Assembly (NCBI RefSeq): GCF_000220395.1
Contig: NW_004086086.1
Location: forward strand, 1-41,693
Source: Ichthyophthirius multifiliis
Lineage: Eukaryota; Ciliophora; Oligohymenophorea; Hymenostomatida
Direction: 5' to 3'
Length of the DNA stretch: 41,693 nt
The notes under the pieces were generated by a model that worked only from the letters and a program-made list of their open reading frames with translations, was not told the DNA's origin and ran no database searches. Numbering within the stretch: the first letter of the stretch is position 1; each line of letters begins with the position of its first letter. Shown one piece after another: positions 1 through 10,545 of this stretch. Both the position numbers and the translations under genes were made by a program.

Positions 1-33
1 AATATGATTAAAAACTAATTATAATTATATTTA

Positions 34-34
34 C

Positions 35-100
<66 letters not shown>
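34..100. repeat. (ATT)n trinucleotide microsatellite
   Basis: An almost perfect run of about 22 ATT/TTA units. No gene overlaps it. Confidence 0.95.
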
Positions 101-819
101 GAATAATTATTTTTTGATTTTTTTTTTTTCGCAGATTAAATATAGTATATTTATTAAATTTATAAAATTTTTTTATATTATTTTATTTTGATATTTTATT
201 TCTATTAATTTTAAATTAAGGTTATTTTTTATTCTTTTATTACCTTAATTTTATTATTACTATTATTTTTTTTTATATAAATCATATTAAAAAGTAATTT
301 ATTTTAATTTTTTTGATAAATTTAATTTTTTCTAATAAAGATTAATATAACCATATTTTTTTACTTATTTTATTTTATTACTATAATATTATTTTTATAT
401 TATCTATATTTATTTTTATTTTTAATTTTATACATTTAAATACCTTTATTTTAATAATTTTTATCTATAATATTTTAAAAATTTTATAGCTATTTTTATT
501 TTTTTTTATTTAGCGTTTATAAATATATTTTATTATGCAAAATTAAAATTTATTTTAAAAGATTTTTTTTGTTTAAAAAAATAATTGCATTTTAAATTAA
601 ATATTTATTTAATATTTTTTTATCCATTTTAATTTTTTTTTATAGTATATTATAATATTATAATTTATTAAATGCATATATAATAATAAAATCAAACTTT
701 TATTCGTTTAAAATTATATTAAATTAAATATATTTTACTTTTTATTTATAAAATAAAGCAATAATACTTTATAATAAAAAAAGTTTTCAATAAATATTTA
801 TTTGTAGTTATATTTTTAT
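101..819. other. Gene-free AT-rich spacer
   Basis: Nearly pure A/T with short homopolymers. I see no convincing code-6 frame, RNA gene or repeat family beyond the adjoining microsatellite. It lies 3' of RER1 and probably holds its 3' UTR and terminator. Confidence 0.6.
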
Positions 820-1365
820 TCATTTACTGCTTTTTTTAAAAAAATCTAAAAAAGAATAATTATATTTATTCATATGGCTTAATTATCGTTTAATTGTAAT
901 TAATGTTAACATCAAAAAGTAAATCAATAAAAAAGGCCAAAAAACAGGTAAATTAAAAATCTAAAAGAAACTACAAAATAAGCTTAATATACTAGACATT
1001 GTAAAATTGTGCCAAAGTTTAAATTCATTCATAGATCTTAAAAGAGGACCTTGATCTTCATTATTTTTTGTTTCTTATATAATATTATTTTCCTCATCTT
1101 GATATTTATCATAGTCTTCCAGTTCTCCTATTTCTGGAAGACCTTATGGGGTTAGAAATTAAACTAATAAATGTAATAAATTAAGTGAATAAATATACGA
1201 AACTACGTAAAAACCTCCAATATAGGAAATACGTATAATGTAACATAAAACTAAAAATCCAGTAAAAATCCATCTTTTTTAGGGAAAAATTACATATTTT
1301 TCCACTTTCTTTAGATATGATTTATGTAATTTTTCTAATAAATTTAATTAATTTTCTTCTTGCAT
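820..1365 (-). CDS. RER1: RER1-like Golgi-to-ER retrieval receptor
   Basis: RER1 is a small multi-spanning protein of the early Golgi that returns escaped ER membrane proteins and unassembled subunits to the ER. The single-exon code-6 frame gives 181 residues, close to the usual family length, and ends at TGA. Family blocks are clear: RWIFTGFLVLCYIIRISYIG then GFYVVSYIYSLNLLHLL near residues 31-70, an FLTPQGLPE loop, a FKLWHNFTMS block, and a late FNLPVFWPFLLIYFL helix followed by TIKRQLSHMNKY. Hydrophobic stretches match four membrane segments. The start is the first in-frame ATG after an A/T-only leader. The C-terminus ends KKSSK rather than the more basic, aromatic tail of animal RER1. It is divergent from the ribosomal fusion gene to its right. 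Confidence 0.93.
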
Positions 1366-2078
1366 ATTTTTTTTATTTATATATTTTTAGATTTAATTAT
1401 TTATTTATTTAATTTTTAAAAAAAATCAATTTATTATGTAAAATAATAAAATTACTGAATAACTTATAAATAAAAATAAATAATTTAAAAGCCGTATTTT
1501 CTATTCATTTTTTCAATCTCTATTGTTGAATGCAAAATTATCAAAAGTTTAAATTAATCAAATATTTTTATAAAAATATCCGCCTATATATATTTTATGG
1601 AAATTAAACATTCAATAGTGATAAATATATTTATTTTATTATTATTGTTAGTTTAATTTTGGATATTAATTACTTTTTTTGGAATATATAAGGAATTATA
1701 TGGAGTATTTATTTGATAAAATAGATTAATAAAAACATATTTCTTATAGAAATTCTTATATTTATAAAATTTTTATTTTACTAAAAATTTTTTAAATGTA
1801 GTCCGAATTTCATTTAATTTATTATTTTATATATATATTATTTTGAATTAATTAAAAAATAATAATTTATTTATTTTTTTTTAAAAAAATAAAGCATTTA
1901 TAAAATAAAAAAAAAGGTATAAAAAAACAATAATATAAAAAAAGTAAAAATATTAATAAAAAGAGAAGAAAAGAAAAAATAAAAAAAAATAAAGAAAAAC
2001 AAAAAAATAAAAAAGAAAAAAAAGAAATAAAATAAATTAATATATAAATATATATCTAAAAAAATAAAAATAAAAAAA
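1366..2078. promoter_or_regulatory. Divergent intergenic region between RER1 and the eS31 gene
   Basis: Both flanking genes point outward, so both promoters should lie here. The half next to the ribosomal gene (about 1850-2078) is strongly A-rich on the + strand, as is common in ciliate 5' leaders. No defined promoter motif could be recognised. Confidence 0.5.
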
Positions 2079-2644
2079 ATGCAAGTACAAGTGCTTTCAC
2101 TTGATGGAACAACTCAAGTTTATTCCGTATAAGCTGAATAAAGCATCCAAGAATTAAAATACCAAATTAGCAAATAATTCGGATTAGATGAAGGAATGCT
2201 TACTTTAGTATAGAATGGATGTGCTTAGGGAAATAATGAGAAAGTAGCTGATGATTCTACTTATTATTTATCATTGAAATTATTAGGAGGTAAGAAGAAA
2301 AAGAAAAAAAATCCTATTCTAGTAAGAAAAAATCTATCCATAAACATAAGTCAACAAAATGTGGGGCTTTAAATTATTATAATGTAGATGGATCAGGAAA
2401 AGTTACATTGAGATAAAAGAACTGTCCTAAATGTGGGCCTGGAATTTTCATGGCGAAACATTATGATAGACATTATTGTGGAAAATGTCACCTCACTCTT
2501 AAAATCGATGCTGAAACTGCCAGAAAAAATCTCGAAGAATTAAAAAAAAGACAAGAAGCGAAAAATGTTGGTGCAGGAGAAGCAGGAGATAAAGCTGGTG
2601 GTGCTGGTAAGAAAGATGCTAAGAAAGCTAAGAAGAAAAAATGA
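2079..2644 (+). CDS. RPS27A: Ubiquitin-like/ribosomal protein eS31 (S27a) fusion, with a one-base frame break
   Basis: The precursor carries an N-terminal ubiquitin-like domain (about 71 residues, [17 protein letters not shown]... ending LKLLGG) followed by a lysine run and ribosomal protein eS31 of the small subunit. The eS31 part is clear: [17 protein letters not shown], a zinc ribbon CPKCG...CGKC, and the [14 protein letters not shown] block, then an alanine/lysine-rich tail ending at TGA. The ubiquitin half is very divergent: it is five residues short and lacks lysines equivalent to K48 and K63, but keeps the Gly-Gly cleavage site. The two halves are not in one frame. At the A8 run (2304-2311) the reading must step back one base to give [19 protein letters not shown]; no GT-AG intron restores the frame with that conserved sequence intact. 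One missing A in the assembly is the simplest cause. Confidence 0.9.
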
Positions 2645-2731
2645 AGAATAGAATTATTTTTTTTATTTAAATATTTTTTTAAAAAAAAGAAAAAAAATAT
2701 TATATTTTTTTTTATTTAAACTTTTTTAATA

Positions 2732-2754
2732 TTTTTTTTTTTTTTTTTTTTTTT
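2732..2754. repeat. Poly-T tract
   Basis: An uninterrupted T run between the convergent ends of the eS31 gene and the PH-domain gene. It probably lies in the shared 3' untranslated region. Confidence 0.9.
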
Positions 2755-4887
2755 TCATATATATTTTAATTTACATAAGTATTTAAATATTTGTAAAAAT
2801 TCAAGCTTTTCTTTTTCAGTTTTGGCTTGTAAATCTAATGTTCGGTCATTAAAAATTAAAGAAAAAGAAAGGCTTTTTTCTAAGTCTGTTTTATATTTGA
2901 AATTTTGGTAATTCTTTGTTTTTCGACCTTCTATGTAGAATTCTTGCATTTATTATAATGAAATACATTTTTGGGTTTAAATATTATCCTTTTTTGACCA
3001 ACATAGATATTATAAATCTTATGAAATGTAAATATTTCTTATTTAGGGAAAGAATTTATTATTTCGACCGTATTTTTTCATAGTGAATATTTTTTTGGGA
3101 ATTTCTTATATCCAGCTTAATTATTTTTCAATGTAAGGGTCTTTTACATCTAATTAAAGTTTAATATTAAGTTTTGTTTGAGTTAATTCATTTTCCGGCT
3201 TTTGTTTTTCGTTTTATAAATTTTATGTGATAATTTAGTCTTCTTGTTCTTAGTTTATAATTTATGATTATTTAATAGTATTAGTTTGTTTTTGTATCTA
3301 AGGTTAGCTTGCTTATATTTATTTATTTTATTATAAATGGTTATTTAAGATTTTCAATATTTCTTCTTGTGTATTTTATGTTTCTTTTTATTTTTAAGTT
3401 TAATTTTTTTATAATATATAATTGTCATATTAAACTTGGCTGTTTTGAACTACTTTTAATTATTCTGTTAGCTAGTTCTATGTTTCTTAAGAAATTTAAG
3501 TTTCCTATAGTTATGGTTAAGCATCTATATCTTAGTTTTCTTTTATTGTTTGTTATTGAACGTCTTATGCTTTTTAAATATAAAAATTATTTGTATTTAT
3601 TGAATTCTCTTAAATATAATTAGTATTGACTTTTTAAGGATTTTTAAATACAGATTCAGTTTATATTGGATGAGTTTCAATTTATTATTTAAAGATTTTA
3701 TTTATTATATTTTTATTGTCCTTTGTATATTCATTTTAAAGATTGGTTTTATTTTATTCAGTATTAATCAAATCGAATAATTATTAATTATTATAAGTTT
3801 ATTATTAATTATTTTAATTTTTAGACATTTATTATTAGTTATCAAGTATTTATTATAAATTATTTTATTGATTATATTTTTATTGTATATTATTTAATTA
3901 TAATTATTAATTATTTTATTCTTATTATTAATTATTTAATTCTTTTTAATTATTAAATTATACATATGATTAATTATATATATTATCACATATTTATTAT
4001 TAATTATTTTTATTATCATATGTTTTTTATAAATTATTACTTGTTTATTATTTGTTATATTTATTTTTATATACTTCTAATTACTTATCATTTTTTTATT
4101 ATTAATTATTATAACTATTATTAGAATCTTAATATTAATTTTTATTAATATGTGAATTATTACTTTCATTTATTTTGTAATTTTTCTTATTATAAGAAGT
4201 ATCAATTTAATTATTCTAGTCTAAATTATGCAAGTTTACATGCTATAAATATTATTAAAAATTATTATGTATTTACTATTAATTATTATTAATCCTAAGA
4301 AAATTTTTATATCTCAATTAAAAATCATTTTATTAGTAATATTTATTTTATTGTAATTTTTCATATATAGATTATTATTTTTAATTATTATAGATATCAT
4401 TTAATTTGTTTTCTTATAAAAAAATTTACAAAGATTTCACACTTTTATTTTTCTCTAATATTGAACTTTTATTTCTTTATGAAATTATGTTTTTATTTTT
4501 ATCAATTGAGTCTATATCATCTTTCAATGTTTTAATTCTTTATTATAAATAAAAAATTTCTTTTTTTGTAATTTTATCATTATTAATTAAATAATACTTA
4601 TGTTTTTTAATATCTTCGAGTTTTTTTAAATATTATTATCCATTATTAATATTTTTTAATAAAAAAATTTTTTATTAAATTTAATTTATTTAGCTTTATA
4701 AATAATTATCTATTTTTTATATGTATATGTTTATGTTAGTGTTTTTGCCTTATATTTTGTCCAAATAAATTTCTAATATTTCAGAATTGCTTTTTTTGGA
4801 TGTTTCTTAAAGGGATTTATTATTTTGAGAATGTAAAGAATTTTATTTAGTTTTTTATTAGATAAAACTTCTATCTTTTTTATGCAT
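2755..4887 (-). CDS. Q/N-rich protein with C-terminal PH domain
   Basis: One intronless code-6 frame of 710 residues from ATG at 4887 to TGA at 2755. Roughly the first 250 residues are K/E/Q-rich and probably coiled; residues about 200-480 are dominated by glutamine and asparagine. The last 120 residues form a pleckstrin-homology fold: an ...FTMKKYGRNNKFFPQIRNIY strand pair, YLCWSKKD, a basic GRKTKNYQNF stretch, SFSLIFNDRTLDLQAKT, and the closing helix KEKLEFLQIFKYL. In this position PH domains bind phosphoinositides or partner proteins, so membrane recruitment is likely. I do not recognise the N-terminal region and cannot name an orthologue. It could be an adaptor, or a regulator whose other domains are too diverged to see. 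Confidence 0.8.
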
Positions 4888-5157
4888 TTTTTTTTTTTAA
4901 TTTTTTTTTTAAAATTTAATTTAAAATTTCAAGCAAGTTTTTTGATTTTATTCATTTTTTTTTCAAAATTTATGAAAATTAAATTTATAATAAAAAATAA
5001 AATTTATTAATAAATATAAAAAATATAAAAAATTCAAAAAAAAAAAAAAACTCGATTACATAAATAAAAAAATAAACCAATTTACAATTAATATAATATA
5101 TTTTTATTTTTAAGTATCTAAAAAAATAAAAGATAAAAAACAGAAAAAAAAAAAAAA

Positions 5158-5358
5158 TCAAAAAGTATTTCTTACAAATTCTGAATTAATTAATAGGCCT
5201 TCTGATATAAAAATTTTTCCTTCTCTTTATTAGCCTAAAGGATATTTAACGGAAAGTAAAAAATTTAATAAAGGAAAAGTAAGATCATCTTAATAGTTAA
5301 ATTAAACATGATTCATATCTTCAGGCGTTATAATTTTACAATTTTATTTACATTTTTC

Positions 5359-5396
<38 letters not shown>

Positions 5397-6390
5397 TATA
5401 TTTATATTTATAATATTTATTTTTACTATATAATTCTATTGATTATTTATATGAAATATGTTTATCTTTTTTTCCATGCAAAAAGAAAACAGGGCATTCT
5501 ACTTTATCTATATTTGCAATATTCTCGAACCTTTCCTTTATCATATATTTTAAAAAACCGATATATTCTTAAACTATACCCCTTATAGATATAAATGCAC
5601 TTATTAATACTAATGCTCCTATTTTATATTTAGCTGCTAAATACACTGCAGGTCCACTTCCGAGACTTCTACCGGCAATTATAATGTTTTTGGGTTCGAA
5701 TTTGAGGTTTTTTATTGCGAATTTTAATATATATTTTGCATCTTTTAATATATTTTCCTCATTACATGGTTAATTTGTTTTATATATTCCATAATTTGGA
5801 TATTCTACTCCTATTATATTTACCTTTTTTATTTATTTAGTTTCAAAATAAAAATATATTTTTTTTTTATTTTTTTAAATAAAAATAAATTATGTGCATA
5901 CTTCCATAGAATTTCTTAAATGATTCAATAAATTATATGATTTATATATATCTTCGCCATTTCCATGAAAAAAAATAAGCAAATTAGCCGAATTAGTATG
6001 AGATTATAAAAATAAACAAGGAACATGACCTAAATGATATTATAAATTCGGATCATAACCTAAATAAAATGGATCGTCTGTTTTATCTGAAAAAAAATGG
6101 TTATTTTTTTTAGATTGTTATGGACTATTTTCTGTTGATTATGATAGTTCATCTGTTATTTTTTTAGAATTTGAACGTTTATACATTATATTTTTCGTCG
6201 CTTTTAAATTAGGATAGCAGTATTTATGCATAAATTTATGTGGTTTAGTACTTTGTGGACTTATTACTAGTTATGAATCGTCGTTTTTGACTGTTTTTAG
6301 CCTTGGAATGTATATTATTTTACCTAAGAGGAATTATTCGAGGGATATTTTGGATTTTTAGCCTTGGAATATTATATAATTTAAATCCAT
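5158..6390 (-). CDS. ABHD17-like alpha/beta hydrolase (three exons)
   Basis: Serine hydrolase of the alpha/beta fold, closest by eye to the ABHD17/FAM108 group, whose members remove palmitate from proteins such as Ras. Exons 6390-5902, 5823-5427 and 5357-5158 join in phase through introns 5824-5901 and 5358-5426 to give 361 residues. Visible landmarks: the oxyanion strand ANLLIFFHGNGEDI, VEYPNYG, the nucleophile elbow NIIIAGRSLGSGPAVYLA, the acid region FFLHGKKDKHISY, and the histidine in EDMNHVQF. The second intron falls in the conserved ELYxKCK block and is filled with TA repeats; its 69-base length keeps the frame open either way. Unlike animal ABHD17 there is no N-terminal cysteine cluster for palmitoylation; the first 100 residues are polar and unfamiliar. 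Activity is inferred from an intact triad. Confidence 0.86.
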
Positions 6391-6538
6391 TTGTTTTTTT
6401 TTTATTTTTTTTATTATTTTTTAATTGAATTAATAATATATATATGTAATTTTTTTTTATATTAAAAACAAATAAAATGAAATTTTATAAAAAAAAAAAA
6501 AAAAAAAAATTATATATCTTAATATTATATTTTTTTAT

Positions 6539-8354
6539 TCAATTTTTTTACAATTTTTTCATTCTTAATTTTTTATCATTTCTTTAAATATTTTCCAATA
6601 ATTCCTTCATTTCTTATGCCTAATCGAAATTTCCAGCCCTTAACGCAATTAAATCTTCCCTAAACCAACTATCACTGGGTAAAGAAGCTTCTTCTATTTA
6701 AATTTTAGGCGGTTAAGGTCTGAAAGCATCCCAAATTACTTCTTTATTATCTAAAAACACTTACTTAGTCCATCTTCCTTCTATATCATGAATTTTTTAT
6801 TCAATCCAGTCTTTTTCAATGCCTTTAAATTTCCAATATTATGGACCAAGTTTAATCAGATTTTTTTAAAATTCTTTTTATTTTATTTTATAAATACCAC
6901 CTCTGACTATATCTTAATGTCCTTCTTTTCCAAATTACCAGAACTATTTTTTATCTGGATTTGAACTTAATTCTAAAATAAGTCTATTTTCTAAATCAAA
7001 GGCGATATATTTACCTTCTACACTAACATATCTCTGCCCAAAAGATGTCCCATAGATAGTTCCTGGGGCAGTAATCATCCCTATAGATGTTCCATCATTA
7101 AATTTTACATATATAACGCCTTAATTGACTCCTTTTATTGAATTAGTACATAAATGAGCCACATTTTCTAAATTAGAGTTAATTCGGAAGTCTTTATGGA
7201 CATAAAGTAGTGCTGAAACGGGTGGATGGTGGCTTATTTATTCACAGTAGAAAGGGTAACCCTTTATTCGGCATTAGAAGGTCTCACCTAAGATTGGGTT
7301 GAAGGGCTTTTCTAGATCTAGGAAGAGAATTGTATTAGAAATGAGAAATCCTGCTGCTTTTTTGAGTCTTAAAATGGGGTCTTGGGGTGGGTTTTTGAAA
7401 AAAAAAGGGGCAAAGGAGAAACTTTGGGCGAATCTTTCTAATATAGAACGCTATTCGAATAGGCTTACCGGAAGAGAGATGTTTAAAATGGATTTTCCAT
7501 TTATTATATTAGAAGAAAGTTATTTTAATAAATGAGCAACTACCTATTTTTAGTTATTTATTATATAAAGGTTTTAAAAAATCATTTTCCCAGTGCTTTT
7601 TTCTCTATGGAAGTTATATTTTAAGGAATAGTGACCTTTTTCTTTCGATGACTGTAAATATTCATCTATATAAGGCTTTTTTTTAGACATTAAATGGTAT
7701 TAAGTAATAGCTTTTTTTATATGAATTTAGTTTTTTAAGTCTTGGAGGAGATTCTAAGCTTCTTCGGCAGTCAAAGGGTTTTTTTTATCATAATTGAAAT
7801 TTTGGCAATCAGAATAAAAATCTTCTTCTTATATATTTTCATTATCTTCTTATAGGTTTTATTGTTTTTCTTATAAATTTTTATGTTGTTCTTATATATT
7901 TTAATTTTGTTCTATTATATTTTCTTGTTAGTTTGTAGCTTATTCGTTTATTTATTATTTTTTTAGGTTGTTTTATTCTTCTTCTTCTTGGTCTTTTTGT
8001 TATTATTTATTGAAACTTTTTTGTATTTCTTCCTTATTTATTAAAAATCTAGGGGATATTTCAATTGATTATTAGGAAATATATTGTGTGTCAAAATCTT
8101 TTTCGTCTTCTGAGATTTTATTAAGGTTAAGGATTTAAATGCATTTTTTTAAAAAAAATATATTTTTTTTTTTTTTATATACTGTTTTCTTCTGGTTATT
8201 TTATGTTTTTTTATTAGTTTTCTTATATTTCTTATATTTCACTTTGGTCTTAAACTTATTTTATATTTTAAATATTTTCGGTTTATTCTTTTTAAATATT
8301 TTATTCTTGAATTTAATTTTTTTATTAATTAGTTGGAGTTTATTCTTTATCCAT
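6539..8354 (-). CDS. Oxysterol-binding protein-related protein (ORP)
   Basis: Lipid-transfer protein of the OSBP/ORP family, which exchanges sterols and phosphoinositides at membrane contact sites. The family signature EQISHHPPVSAL is present, with KPFNPILGETFQC upstream, a NISLPVSLFEQRSI entry, TAPGTIYGTSFGQRYVSVEG in the barrel, and the C-terminal SWFREDLIALRAGNFDQAQ...LLENIQRNDKK block. The first exon starts at ATG 8354 (MDKEQTPTNQQ) and joins through a 73-base intron (8110-8182) that restores frame exactly, giving 580 residues. The roughly 180-residue N-terminal part is Q/E-rich with no PH domain or FFAT motif that I can see, so this is a short-type ORP. The stop is TGA at 6539. Confidence 0.92.
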
Positions 8355-8730
8355 TTTTTTATTTTTTTATTTATTTAAATTTTTATTTTTTTGAGAAAAA
8401 AATTAAATAAAATATATATTTTTTTTATAATTCTTTATTTTTTTGGTCAATATATAAAGTATCTATAAATATTAATTAAATTTACCTTTATAATAAATTT
8501 GAGTTATTTATTTCATTTTTTGTTAATGAAAAAATATTTTAATAAATTTATATATACAACATGAATTTAAAAAATTTAATTTTCTTATAAAATTTAAAAA
8601 TAATAAGAAAATAATTTAATTTTTAAATCGAATAAATTCAAATGAGTTTTAAATATAAAATAAGTTTGATATTTTTTTTATTATATATTAATTATATCTA
8701 ACCTTTATTAAAGATAAGATTATATAAATA

Positions 8731-8769
<39 letters not shown>

Positions 8770-8912
8770 GAATTAATAAATTAAAATACAAAATATTACT
8801 ATAATTAATTAGATATATAAACAATGATATAATATCCACTTTAGTTTTGTCAGAAAATAAAAAAATTATTTAATTTATATTTATTTAAAAATAAATAGAA
8901 CATGTTTAAAAT
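8355..8912. other. Gene-free spacer with TA microsatellite
   Basis: Almost pure A/T, with a (TA)n run at about 8739-8766. It lies between the SNF2 gene 3' end and the ORP start and should hold the ORP promoter. No other feature was seen. Confidence 0.55.
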
Positions 8913-9521
8913 TCAACTTAAAAGAAAAAATAAATCTTAAATAGCTTCTTCTTTTCTTTATACATCAGTAAAAGACAAAGCTTTTTATATAATATCCCTT
9001 TTTTTACCATGTAATTAAATAACTTTTTCTTCAATAGTATTTTCATATATAATTCTCCATATATTAACATCTTTATTTTAACCTATTCTATGTACTCTTT
9101 CAATTGATTAATCTTCTATAGAAGGATTCCACCATGGATCGCATAATATTATATTATTTGCGGCTATTAAATTTAATCCTACACAAGTTACTTTCATTGA
9201 AGCTAATAAAACTGTTGCTTTTTCATTATTATCTATTTATTCGAATTTTCGTATTATCTATTCCTTTTAATTATTTCTTATTTATCCATCTATTCTTTCA
9301 AAATTAATTTTTTTTAATTCTAATTATTTCTAAAGTACATTAAGCATTCCTATCCATTAAGAAAGGACAATAACTTTTTAATTTTTTAATTAAATTTAAT
9401 CTATAATTTCTAAAATTCTCTTTATTTTAACTCCTTTGACTTCTTATTAAGAATCCGGTTAAAAATCTAATAAATCAGTATTTATTAAATTACTATCATC
9501 ATCATCTTTTAAATCATCTCT

Positions 9522-9595
<74 letters not shown>

Positions 9596-10494
9596 CTTTT
9601 TAGCATTTTTTTGTATTTTCTTAGATTTTTTTTAAAAACGTAATTTATAAAAATAAAAGGAAAAGATAGGCGATAACATTTTTTTTCTCATTTAGGTTTT
9701 TAAAAAAATAATCATGCTAAAAAGTACTATATATATGTATATTACATTTATATATTCATTAAATCTTTATTAGTTAAATGTGATCTACATATTGGACATT
9801 ATTTCTTATATTCAATACTTTAAAGAAAGCATTCGTTACATAAAAAGTGACCACATACACTCAAAGAATGAATTTATATAGGTTCAAAACAAATAATACA
9901 TATTTTAAACTCTCCTTATTTTATTTTTATATTAATTCTTTTTTATAGGCTTCTGTAACTGTTTCTTAGGAATTTTATTTATTAAGAAAATATTAGTTTT
10001 ATTACGTTTTTTTGGAAGTTTTTCCTTCTAAAAAGGAATAAACTTACTCTTATAATATATTCAAATTTATATTTTTTAATTTATCGATATCAAAACCTTT
10101 GAAAACAATAGATGGATGTGCACAAAACTATCTTAATTTAGAAATTATTTAAAAAATATGAATATAACTGTTAATGACTTCTTTTTTATTATTTAATTCC
10201 TGAAATAATTTCTAGCTTTAAGAAAAAAGTAAATCATATAGTTTTTTTTCTTATTTCTCCATTTAAATTTTCTCTGTAAAAATCTATTTATTAGTCATTT
10301 ATAATATACATTATCCATTTTCATATTTCGATTGTTTTGTTCTTCGTAAAATTAAGGGCTTTAAAATCTAATGCAACAAATCAAAAGAATCAGACTTTTT
10401 CTATTCATCATTTATATATGAATTCCACCAAAACCATTCACCAAATGTTTCTACATTTAAAAATTATAAAAGACTAAATAAATCCTATAATATA

Positions 10495-10545
<51 letters not shown>

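Noticed and set aside
2290-2322. A 33-base GT-AG intron in the eS31 gene
   Set aside because: Its length is a multiple of three, so it would not repair the frame, and removing it deletes the conserved lysine linker.
3780-4420. ATTATTAATTATT-rich stretch as a non-coding repeat
   Set aside because: It stays open in the frame of the PH-domain gene and encodes its Gln/Asn-rich segment.
7299-7535. Arginine-rich frame on the + strand
   Set aside because: It is the antisense shadow of the conserved ORP block containing KPFNPILGET.
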